64,000 bases of DNA from contig OX387205.1 in assembly GCA_947561715.1 (NCBI GenBank), positions 10,173,001 through 10,237,000 of the forward strand, given 5' to 3'. Position numbers and translations under genes: made by a program. The notes beneath the pieces are model-generated. The model was not told the DNA's origin, did no database searches, and saw only the letters and a list, made by a program, of their open reading frames with translations. The stretch's first letter is position 1, and every line of letters starts with the position of its first letter. The stretch is from Ascidia mentula. Its lineage: Eukaryota > Chordata > Ascidiacea > Phlebobranchia > Ascidiidae. Below, piece by piece: positions 54,580 through 64,000 of the stretch.

Positions 54580-57500
54580 AATCGTCGTTTTCAACAACCG
54601 GTTTCTTTAACGGACATGAAGCAAAGGAATAAGTGATGGTTTTGTTGACGAATGTGTATTATTTCCATGCGCAAACGAAAGATAGCACCCCATTTATACT
54701 GAACAATTATTTTACGACTTGTATCAAAAGTTTAAGGGACATAACTTTGCTTGTCCCTAACTTCGATGGGACGTTTACAGCATATGTATACACGCAATCA
54801 TTCTTTAGGATAATATTTTCCCCTGACTATAAGGCATTCGAAACGGACAACCGCCTCATGCTAAGCTAATACACCACATTGCATACAAGAAACAGTCTTA
54901 AAATTTTACTTCATTTTAAAAACAAAAACTAGCCAACTCGAACAAATTCGTGTGCAACATATAAAGCCTATCCACAATGTGCAATTGTCCCGAAGGGAAG
55001 CTTTGACAATCAAAACTCTGTACTGGGCCTTAAAAGTGCATTATATAAGAAATGCCATCTTAGTGCATAGTTATTGAGTGGTAGCATTGGTATATTTGGT
55101 GCGTGATTGTTTCCGCATAAACCATATGTAGGGGAAAACTTAGCAGTATTGTTTCGAGTATTCATATAAAATGCACATAACGTTTTTCCCACATACACCT
55201 GCATATACGTAGCTTTTAAAGACATTTTAGTGAATAGGTTACATGTAATTGTATATATTTATATAAATACGTATAATGAACGTTATCGCTAACTCGCCAA
55301 CTCAAATCCTATAGAGAGAGTGTGTGTTTTATAGAGAAATCCCCCCAAACTGTCGTATATTTTCCGCGCGCGCATGCGACAATTCGACCGTGCAATTGAC
55401 GCCTTACCAAAGCGCGTGTGTAGAAGTTGAAAGTATGATAACGCCATGGTGTAGCTTTGGGCACAGCATCAGTAGCGCAGGTGTATGGGATGGTGGTTTC
55501 CAATTACTATCTATTGCAAAACTATGTGCCTATTCGTTAGTGAGCTTTACTGGCGCCATGACATGTATGTAGTATATAGAAGTAACTAACGTTTTTTTGG
55601 TTTATAAATGCTGTGCGTTTAATGTGAATGATATGTAGTTGCTACTTTAGACTGTAAATATGCGTTTGGTTTTACGTTGCGTTGGAACGTGTGTTTTTTT
55701 ACCAAGTTTTATTGCCTGCATTGTCGCGCATTGTGCTCGAAAACGCATAAATCCCTATTAATTCTGAGTCAACCTTAATCCACCCAATTTTCGTGCAACA
55801 AGTTAAGTTCGTTAAATCTTATCCCTGTCCAAATACATTGCGTAATAGCAAAGGAAAAAAAACGCGAGTGTGCGTTTTGGTGCTCCTTGCGGCCGCGCTT
55901 ACGGGTGTGTAGTTGCCACTAGGTGTCGGAACTGCCTTACCTATATCCCCTTCGCACAGTCGCTGTGCTGTTCGTTATCATTACACACGTTAATTTTCGA
56001 ATCAGAACGGACCCCCGTTCTGGCAACGCTACACACAGCCTATGATGTGAATAACAACTGTGGTTCTTTGGTTGTTTAACGTGGCAATAAAATCTGTGTG
56101 CTTTGTGATTTACGCGATCGCGTTTACAATATCGTTGGTGCCTTGTTGTGTATAAAGTTCATTTCGATTCGTCTGTACCTAAAAGCCATGTTCTCCTAGG
56201 CCGCGTTTTCTAGAAAAGTCTCCCGAAAACTAGTTCGCAGCCTTGCTTTATCCACCGGCAATTGATCTTATCTGTTTTCCTGTACGCCCTGATTTTCGCC
56301 AGCACAGCGATAAGCGCACTTCGAAACATTTTCGGCACTCGAATGCCATTATACCCTCCTACGCTGATGTAGTTTCGCTCATCCACCGTCAGTCCATCCG
56401 CGAGCAGGCGCTCGTGAGTAGGTTGCGTTGCAAAATAAAAAAGTTGAACATTGATTTCGCACTTTGTGTGCCTGTGGTTACGATTCGTCCTGCTGACCTG
56501 AGGGAAAACAGGTTGGTTTTGAATTGTGGATAAACGTGGGTTAACCAAACTAGGTACTAGGAAAATTACATCCATCGGTTGCGTTTATTCCATTGGTGAA
56601 CAACTATCCGGATCTTCCGGAGACACCATTTTCGCGGAGGTGGAGGCCGAGTTTAACTGAATAGTCTCTACTTCTGCTTACTGATATTCTCCTTAGGATC
56701 CGGGTACCCGAATATTGAACAATATTCAGTATCTCATCCCGGCCGGATAATAAACTTAAATTTAACGGGTAGTTCCTTTAGCATTTACGACTTAAAATCA
56801 ACGTCCTTTTGGGAACATCACTTTCTGCTGCGAAAGGAGGTTTTATTGGCTCAAAAAAATAAACAAAGAATCAAAACGTATAATATATGCTGAAAGGCGA
56901 AATGACAAGAATGAAACATATGCTGTTCAGAAACAACGCAAAGTCTACAAAACTTTGTGCTTCTGCAAAACTAAAACATGTCAAAAATACGAATGTTTCA
57001 AGGCCCTGAGAATAAAATACAAAGCATAAGGAGGACAAGAAATAAAGCAGCAACCGCCGCCGATTCTATAGCTACCAAGTAGCAATGGAAGCGCGTTTGC
57101 AAATTCTGAAGTTTTTTTTGTTTGTTTTAAAAGCTTATATATTCCTGCATACATATTTCAAATCTGCTGCAGTTACATTGGTAATGAAGGAAATATAAAG
57201 TAAAAATAATGGTATGCTGAATTGAAAAATATCATGCGGATTTGCGGCACGGAACATGTAATACGTTTCCACATAGAAAAGCAAAACAATAAAAATATTT
57301 TTTGTTGAAAAATGAATATATTATTGTAAATAAATTGGGATACATTTGCGATGGAGCAAACAATCGAATAGAAAGGTCGTAAGAACTAATAATGTGTTTG
57401 TTAACTTGTGATAAACAAAGTGGCCGGATTTTTTTTCGAATAGCTGGTAATTTTCATTAATTTATTAAACCCACTACCTCCAGCATCACTCGCATGTGCT

Positions 57501-57602
57501 AAGGCACTCAACCTTGGCCAACCTCGCGATATCTATATGTTTTGATAGAACACATGCAAATGTTATCATGAACCCCATTTCCTGTAACTGGAGGCGAGAA
57601 CA
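54580..57602. other. Tail-to-tail spacer between SPATS2 homologue and EAR-repeat gene
   Basis: The SPATS2 3' UTR begins here; an AATAAA at 56086-56091 is one possible end. Overlapping open frames at 56210-56575 (minus) and 56243-56533 (plus) are unrecognised. A loose inverted pattern around ATCCGGGTACCCG...CCCGGCCGGAT lies near 56697-56748. At the right end AATAAA on the minus strand (57461-57466) suits the EAR-repeat gene. Confidence 0.45.
57461..57466 (-). terminator. Poly(A) signal of the EAR-repeat gene
   Basis: TTTATT on the plus strand reads AATAAA on the minus strand, 137 bp beyond the stop codon at 57603. Confidence 0.5.
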
Positions 57603-60600
57603 TCAATAAGTTAGTAGTTGCAGCACTTTGCTGTTTCTGGAATTTACGTTTGCTGAGACGAGGTAATGTTCTCCTGAATCGCTCGTGAATTTTTCCCAAT
57701 CAGCACAGGGGCCTGTGGAAATGTTGTGCACTGGCACGAATTGCTCGATGCCCTGCCACCTGCAATTGAGCAAACAAACTTGAAATTTGACAAAAAACTA
57801 CATGAAAATAGGTCAAAGGACAAATTGGATATACTAGTAATATTTACTCAGTCCATGTTAAAATAAAACACAAATATGAACACGTGGTTGTGAGCAAATG
57901 TTTTACCCTTGTAAATAAAAAAAAATGCAAAATCCGATGAGAAGGTGTTGCGCAATAGCAACTTTTTCAGTTTGCCGCAAGCATTTTTCGTTTTGTCCCG
58001 CGATTTCCTGATAAAAATGTTTGTCTGTGTACGCGCGATGCATGGAGTCTTTAGTCAAAAAAGCAAATCAACTTGTGATGGCAACGAGAGAATCAAACCC
58101 GAAAGGTAAGCAAGTTAATACAAGTGGACTTAAAAGCGTTGCTAAAACAGGCTTGAAATTTAAACGTCACAATACGCATTGTAATTTGTACTCATTTTGT
58201 CAAACCGCAGTCAGTGGATTTGCCTTTGTGCAAAATTCTACTGTACTGCTTTATTGTGTGGACTTGTGCGACTTCTTTAGATATTTGCCAATGCAACGTC
58301 TGCAAGTTTGGTTACCTGAATACAGTGCTTGTGTGTTTCTTGTTGCTATCTGATGAACTGGCGGCAATCAAATATGAGTCGCGCCCCACAGTGAAAAACT
58401 CAAAATCCAGAGCTCTGCAGAAGTGAAATCAGTCCATTAACCATTGTGGTAGTTTCTTCCGTCCAAGCCAAAAGTATTTTTTTAGGATTGTTGACAACAA
58501 TAAGGCGTTCATTGCAGTTACTGCCTGTCGTAGCATTTTCTTTTATTTGTGAATCGTTATATGGGGGATTTTCCTCTCTTACTGTGGCTTAGACAAGTGT
58601 ATGGACTAAACAGACAGTTTGGTTGATTTGACAGTTTCTTACCCATGAGTTGGAATGGATTGGATCTTGTTAAACTGGCTGAGTGCGGGTCCAACCTCGT
58701 ACACCGCAGAATCTACTTGATATGGGTTGGCTTCGTCTGTTGTGTTGTAGTAGTTTGCGACCGCTAGATAGTGTCGGCCCGATATTGTGAAATACTCCCA
58801 GTCGGTGGCGCCAAAGGTCTGTCGGTGCAATAACATTTGGCTATGTCAGAAACAGAAGTGGCGGCAGCAGTTAGATTGTAGAATACAATGCATTTGTGTT
58901 CAAGAAATACAAAAAAGACAATAAACTTATGATAATATTTACTATAAGCATGAAATCAACATAGTTATGTCTTGTCTCGTTGAAAGTAAGGTAAGTTTTA
59001 GGTTTTTTGAAAAGATTTTGTCTGTGCTAATCCTAATTTCTTACCTCGACGTAGCGCAATGGAACAAAGGTTGAAAGCCTCCAGTGATAAACGACGCTGT
59101 CCACGTTTGTTCTGAACCCGTCGAAGGAGTTGGCAGCCACGAGATAATGATTAGTACCAATGTTGAAATATTCAAAGTCATACACCCCAACCGTATCCAG
59201 CGACTACGAGTAACAGAGTAACAGAGTAACAGAGTAACAGAGTAATGTAAAATATTGGAATTTTTTCCTTCAACAACCTTCGGTCGTTTGCTTACCTGGT
59301 ATTTTGTGAACATGCGCCGATATGGATCCCACACCATAACCCAGCTCTTTTCTCTTTGACCCTCATCTAAAAGTGGCACAAATTGCTTTAAATGTAAATG
59401 TACATAGGGCTATGGTCTAGTTGGAGGAATGTCAGAAAAAAACCTCTTATTGTACACGGTACCATATTGGGTTAATTACCTCCAGCATAGTTAGCGACGA
59501 CGAGATAGTGCGCTCCGTCTATCTGGAAGCTCTTCCAGCATCGTGCAGACATGGTTGTCACGTACTGGAAAGGGACGAAAAGCCTACGCCGTCGTTCCCA
59601 CTTAAATATTACGCTTTTTGCTGATGGCGTTGCGTCATCGTTGCCCTGGTTCGCAACGGCCAAAAAGTGCTGCAAAGTGTAAATATTAATATTTTAATTA
59701 TTTTACGTCGAAACAGTATCTGTATGCAGCTTACACAATTAATATGTTGTAGCTTTTGAGAATTAAGCATATGTCGTAAAATCGCTTTGTTTTTAGTCAG
59801 TTGCTTCCAATACTTTTTTACTTTTGTTTGCTAGGACACCCAATGTACTATTAAACGGAACACGGGTAATTTAATGTAACTTTTGTTGAGGATGAATGTG
59901 CTTTCTATGTTTGTGGTCGGTTCTAAATAATGTATTACCTCATTTTCTATCGTAAAAAACTCCCAATCTCTCGCTGTGTCGGTTTTGATGCTCTGAAAGT
60001 GATTGAAAACCTTTGTTTCCTCGTTCCATTTGTAAATAGTGGAATCCATGCTTCTGTTTCGACCCTGATTTGCCAAAGCAGCGAACAAACCCTCCCCGGC
60101 GATACGGAACATTTCAATGTCGAAAGTTTTGCTCTTTGTTATGACGTTGCTGACGTCCACTACGTAATCCAGTCGCTCAGGCGCTAAAAAGTACATTTAT
60201 TTCACTCGATTTCTGCGTTTAAAACCTTCTATTTGATAAATGAACAACTAATTTCTATTGGAGATTTAGATATGTTTTTAATACCCCAAAAATGTTACGT
60301 ATATTAAGGGTGCTGATAAACAATTCGCCTAAAAAATTTAACAATCGCTATTCAATTTTAAATATTTCAAAGATATTTTATAACTTTAAAGTGTAGGCCA
60401 AGATTACCGGAAGCTACTCTCTTCCATGTCTGTGATTCGCACATCTGTAGATGCCCGAGCGACTTTCTGTACAAAAGTTGTCCTTCGTTTGCGTCACCAC
60501 ATGTTCTAGGTTCGTCTTGGTAGTCGATTTGTACTGTTGCTGTACCAGGCAGCGAGGCTGTGCATATAAAATAAGAGGTCTTTGCTACAAAAAGGGATAA

Positions 60601-61343
60601 ATTATTTAGACCTGTTGCTGGTGCACGTATCCGCTAAAATAATCCGCTAATCGACGCTGTCGAGCCTTTACCATGCGCAGCATTATTTGCGAAAGTTGTT
60701 TAGTCATATTATCATAGTTGGTTACTTATGCGTCTTAACCGAACACTATCGAGTTTTGTGAATCCCGTACGTATCGTGTCGATTTTTGCAGCTCCAAGCC
60801 AAGGTGGGAACATGTTGGTCTCTGGTTTTGAACACAAATGTATTGAAGCGTCTGAACCGGGTACGAACTTTACTTGCCGGAGAAGTCCCTTTAAAAAAAC
60901 AAACAAATAGAAAAATAAAAATGGATGGGTTTGTCGCCAGAGTGCAGTTGTTATGATGATGAGTAAGACGGGCGAACTATTGTTTTCCGCGTTTTGGTTC
61001 GTAACCAAGTTGTGAATATTACAGTATTTGTTTTAAACTGTGTACTTTAAACTTAATGAAAAGCAAGACATAACGTGACCTAGTAAACAGAACCAACACG
61101 CCACTCCGTGAAAGTACAGAAGTTCGAGGCGCCATGGGGTGGGCAAAAGGGTGACCGCGGGCAGGGAGTTTATCTGTGTCATCAAACCACTTACGGCAGT
61201 ACTGTATTACCACTTCACTCAACCCCTCGAACTCACGACAATCCCACATTTACTTAAAAGGTGCTTGTCATCAATCGTGTCGCCGTTGACAGACTGACAG
61301 ATGTCCATCAAACGTATATCACACACCACTTTTCCGTCTTGTA
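57603..61343 (-). CDS. EAR/EPTP-repeat protein, TSPEAR-like (5' end incomplete)
   Basis: This is a probable secreted or cell-surface protein whose EAR repeats fold as beta-propeller blades, as in TSPEAR and LGI proteins. Supported minus-strand exons are 60888-60726, 60557-60408, 60183-59939, 59669-59480, 59366-59296, 59203-59045, 58818-58643 and 57759-57603, about 436 residues. A further probable exon, 61343-61254, does not join the 60888 exon in phase, so an exon between them is missing from my model. The exon at 60888 resembles the end of a laminin-G/TSPN-type domain. The next has a Cys pair around EGQLLYRKSLGHLQMC. EAR units follow: FAALANQGR, EHFLAVANQGN, AHYLVVANYAGG, NHYLVAANSFDG, RHYLAVANYY and EHYLVSANVN, each near a DWE/DFE-type motif. 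The last repeat is irregular: QSIPTHGWQGIEQFVPVHNI looks like two repeat ends run together. Confidence 0.85.
59211..59242. repeat. Octamer microsatellite abutting a splice acceptor
   Basis: Four exact copies of TAACAGAG (CTCTGTTA on the transcribed minus strand) end 5 bp from the acceptor AG at 59204-59205 of the EAR-repeat gene. The repeat occupies the place of the polypyrimidine tract. Confidence 0.85.
60889..61253 (-). other. Unresolved intron/exon segment of the EAR-repeat gene
   Basis: At least one exon is needed here to reconcile reading phase between 61254 and 60888. Open minus-strand sequence between about 61080 and 61180, after a GACACAG acceptor, is a candidate. Two frames are open and neither shows a clear family motif, so I do not choose. 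Confidence 0.3.
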
Positions 61344-62614
61344 CTAATTTATGAAGGTAAATTATTATCTGATTTTTTGGTGATTTGACCAGAATTAGTG
61401 ACGATTTGTGGAAATGACCTGGTCTATGCCTTGTTTTGGCTGGTAAATACCATTGGTTTGGCAGTAGTAAGCCCACTACAACAATAACTAGTGATAATAG
61501 TTGTTGATGGTTGGTTCGGAAATGACGGTTTATTACACACGATGTACCGTAAATCTGTTTCTCCGTCTCCGCCTACTGGCAATGTGGAATCTCGATCCTT
61601 GCGTGTTCATCTTAGAAGGAAATGGCTCATCAAGGTTTCTGTGAATATTTTAAGTGGTTGAAAAAATGCGAAATTCGAAAAAAAACTTTCAAGAGTTATT
61701 ATCCTTATACCTAAAGCCTAAAGGGCGTCTTTATGCAATATAAGCCTTCCGCCTCTTAGCATGTTGTTTGCAGATAAAATACCCAACCCACTAGTTACAT
61801 GGGAGATTCTTGTTCCTTGTTGTTGGTGTCAATATTTGTTGGCACAAAATCATTGATCTTTGCATGTATTCTGTGACCCGTACATTTGAGTAAACTCGTA
61901 TACTAGGTAATGTGCAATAGTCCAAAAAGCTTCATTCTCATGTTTCGCGGCGGTAACGCATGGAACGCTCCCACAGTGAAGGTGTGGTTTGAAATAGAAA
62001 CATTGTTAATGATGAGCGGAAATATGCGGTTTTACTGTATGCATTATTTGTGATGTGTTGGTAAACTATTCTGCCCGTTTTGGTTAGCGCATGGATCGTT
62101 TTTTCACCATTGGATATAAGTAAAGTTGTATATACAAACAGACGATTTCCTTGTTTGAAGCGCAGTGTTGCAGTCCCGGCCTACCCACCTTGCTATCCAA
62201 TAATAATAAAACTGCCTAAACTTAACTTAAAACAACGTGTTTTACTGTAGATTGAATGATAAACCGGAAAGAATTGGTTTGGTCTGAACGATGTGAAATT
62301 CTCCATTTAGAGATTCATGTTCACCACTGTATCTTCTTGATGTGAACATTTTTTCCATTCGCTTTCCTTTTTACGACACTCAATTTCCGCAACAACAAAC
62401 TCAATACGGAGTTTACGTCAAACGCTAGTTCACAAATCGGAAACGAGTAAATTTTAAGACTAACAATACCGATCGCTTACCAGCTTTCAGTCATTCTATC
62501 CTTCCCACGAATGTTCCGCTTTACGTTCGTCTGGGAACACTTTTCTGTGACCGAATTTGTCCGCTTGAATTTTAACATAACCGTAGAGTGGCATTGTACG
62601 CGTGGGGAAGCCCC

Positions 62615-62885
62615 CTGTTTACATAACAGCCCGCTGCCGCCGGGTCATTAACATACCGCGTCAGCACCGCCTCTTCTCCATACCAAACCGAAGGGAAAAC
62701 GCCGTGGGCGCGACAGTGCTTAAGCCGCCTGGGTGTTTTGGCCTGCGCCACTTAACCAAGCCAGGCCGGTACTCAATATCAAAGCCAAACGCGAAACTGA
62801 TACCTTTGGGCCGCCGGTGCCTTTCGCGAGGGCTGAAAAAGGCCAACGGCGCGCCGCAATTCCCAACGCCGCCGACGATAAATTC
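62615..62885. other. CpG-rich patch
   Basis: The stretch is markedly GC- and CpG-rich (for example GGCGCGCCGC, CGCCGCCGACG) within AT-rich sequence. Open frames of about 60-110 codons exist on both strands without recognisable domains. It may be a CpG-island promoter or an inserted sequence of different origin. Confidence 0.4.
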
Positions 62886-63566
62886 TAATCCAGTTGTGGG
62901 TTACAGATTGGGGTCGCAGGAAGGTTGTGCAGTGCCTTCTTAACAAAACTGTAGTTGTATATACGTTCAGCTACGCCCGCTTGGTTAATAGCATTCGGGG
63001 TTACCGCCTAGACAATAACCGGACGGTTTTGGTAATTCAGGACCCTCCTCGTTATATGCGTGCGTGCCCAACGAAATGCCACTCCCTGGGTGCGTGAGGT
63101 TATATGATTGCATTGTCGATGGCCGAGACAGCTATTTAAACAAACGGCTCGTGACATGGCAAACACCGCGTATTTGTTTGGATACACCACGGGCATGACG
63201 AAAACTCTGGCGAACATTCTGTTAATAACATGGCCATTGTATCGGAAACTAAAATACCGTAGAATGTTTGGTTTATTTGACAATCTAAGTACAAGCAACA
63301 CTAATTACAACCGTAACTGGTTTAAAAATTTGTGCTTATTTTGGTCGTAGCGTAAATTTGAATCTCTGTTTGTACCGTAAATTTGAAATTTGTTTTTCAC
63401 AACCACTTGCTAGCAAATGAGCTTGTTTTATCTTTTCGCTGCTGTGTGGACACTTTTCATCTAATAATATTACACCAGCCGTATAAACAACGACAACCAC
63501 ATATAACCACCCACTAGACCGAAATATTAATTTAAATTGGGAACGTTTTTTCCTCGGCTCTAAAAA

Positions 63567-63785
63567 TTATAAAATCCATCTCATTGGAAAAACTCTATAG
63601 AATGTGCGGTCTTGTAAGACAATATCATCGGTCGCTGTGATCAAACGGACACACAGAGAGCTCCCGATCGATGTATTGAGAGGTGCTGAAAGCCTGACAG
63701 GAAACATCAAAAGCGTGCACAGGGCGATTGTTAAAAACGAGGCAAGTTGAAGTGGGGAGAGATTTGCTGATTGCTCGGAACGCAT
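63567..63785 (-). CDS. Candidate signal-peptide exon, possibly of the EAR-repeat gene
   Basis: A minus-strand ATG at 63785 opens a frame whose start looks like a signal peptide: MRSEQSANLSPLQL, then LASFLTIALCTLLMFPV and a likely cleavage near RLSA. It lies upstream of the EAR-repeat gene on the same strand, and such proteins need a leader. No strong donor identifies the exon end, and 2.2 kb separate it from the next probable exon. The coordinates are those of the open frame, not of a proven exon. Confidence 0.3.
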   Translation of the reverse strand: MRSEQSANLSPLQLASFLTIALCTLLMFPVRLSAPLNTSIGSSLCVRLITATDDIVLQDRTFYRVFPMRWIL

Positions 63786-64000
63786 CGGGTTCTGATAACA
63801 TGCCTTAGGAACCTAGAGGGGAACTGATTAACATAGTGGATATTTGTGCTTCTGGTGCGCTATTTTTGGACAATTACAAAACTCTCGAACAAAAGTGATT
63901 CGTGCGAATTTTTGGAAATAAAATGTCGCCGTCTACAATCCTATTCCATCAGTTTTATCTATCATATTCATTTACGTTGAACAGTAATTTGAGAACCCTT

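Larger units (their letters stand above)
61344..64000. other. Right-hand flank, mostly unassigned
   Basis: No complete gene is visible. The stretch should contain the start of the EAR-repeat gene on the minus strand. A CpG-rich patch lies at 62615-62885 and a possible leader exon at 63567-63785. The remainder is AT-rich without a recognisable element. Confidence 0.4.

Noticed and set aside
56210-56575. Overlapping open frames on both strands
   Set aside because: Neither strand shows a known motif, signal peptide or supporting splice structure; mutual shadowing is likely.

Overview
This is a stretch of an intron-rich, AT-rich animal nuclear genome. There are no bacterial-style operons. Every confident gene is split by GT-AG introns, many only 60-700 bp long. 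The gene set (mitochondrial processing peptidase alpha, kynurenine aminotransferase, a GABA-A/glycine-type channel subunit, PLC-beta4, PP1-beta, a SPATS2-family protein and an EAR-repeat secreted protein) belongs to a bilaterian. The compact introns and clear similarity to vertebrate proteins suggest an invertebrate chordate, most likely an ascidian tunicate. That assignment is an inference.

Layout, left to right. An unrecognised five-exon gene (+, 485-2180) runs tail-to-tail into PMPCA (-, 2530-5404). PMPCA shares a roughly 480 bp divergent promoter with a KYAT3-like aminotransferase (+, 5885-10151), and both first exons read as mitochondrial presequences. Next is a 12-exon Cys-loop receptor subunit with anion-channel signatures (+, 11116-16333), then PLCB4 with at least 33 coding exons (+, 17866-34086), PPP1CB with 8 exons (+, 35280-41179) and a SPATS2/SPATS2L homologue with 15 exons and an RGG-rich tail (+, 46232-54579). 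On the minus strand a TSPEAR-like EAR-repeat gene ends at 57603. Its exons are clear up to about 60888, probable to 61343, and its 5' end is unresolved. I joined exons by hand from splice sites and reading phase. The predicted lengths (PMPCA 524, KYAT 460, receptor 429, PLCB4 1163, PP1 326, SPATS2 699 residues) are close to those of the corresponding families except SPATS2, which is longer.

Introns and spacers carry small mobile-element remains: a 354 bp hAT-type MITE with a perfect 8 bp target duplication, a 139 bp foldback with 33 bp arms, a decayed hAT fragment, probable tRNA-derived SINE pieces and a degenerate repeat region at 42.7-44.2 kb. Two CpG-rich patches (about 51.9-52.2 and 62.6-62.9 kb) stand out from the AT-rich background.

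Functionally the window is a mix of housekeeping and signalling genes. PMPCA and KYAT could be co-expressed mitochondrial genes. PLCB4 is a Gq effector and PP1 a general phosphatase, but nothing ties the whole set into one pathway. I found no convincing new multi-gene system. The most interesting items are the mobile elements, in-frame alternative splicing options, the repeat-built splice acceptor and the unclassified sequences.
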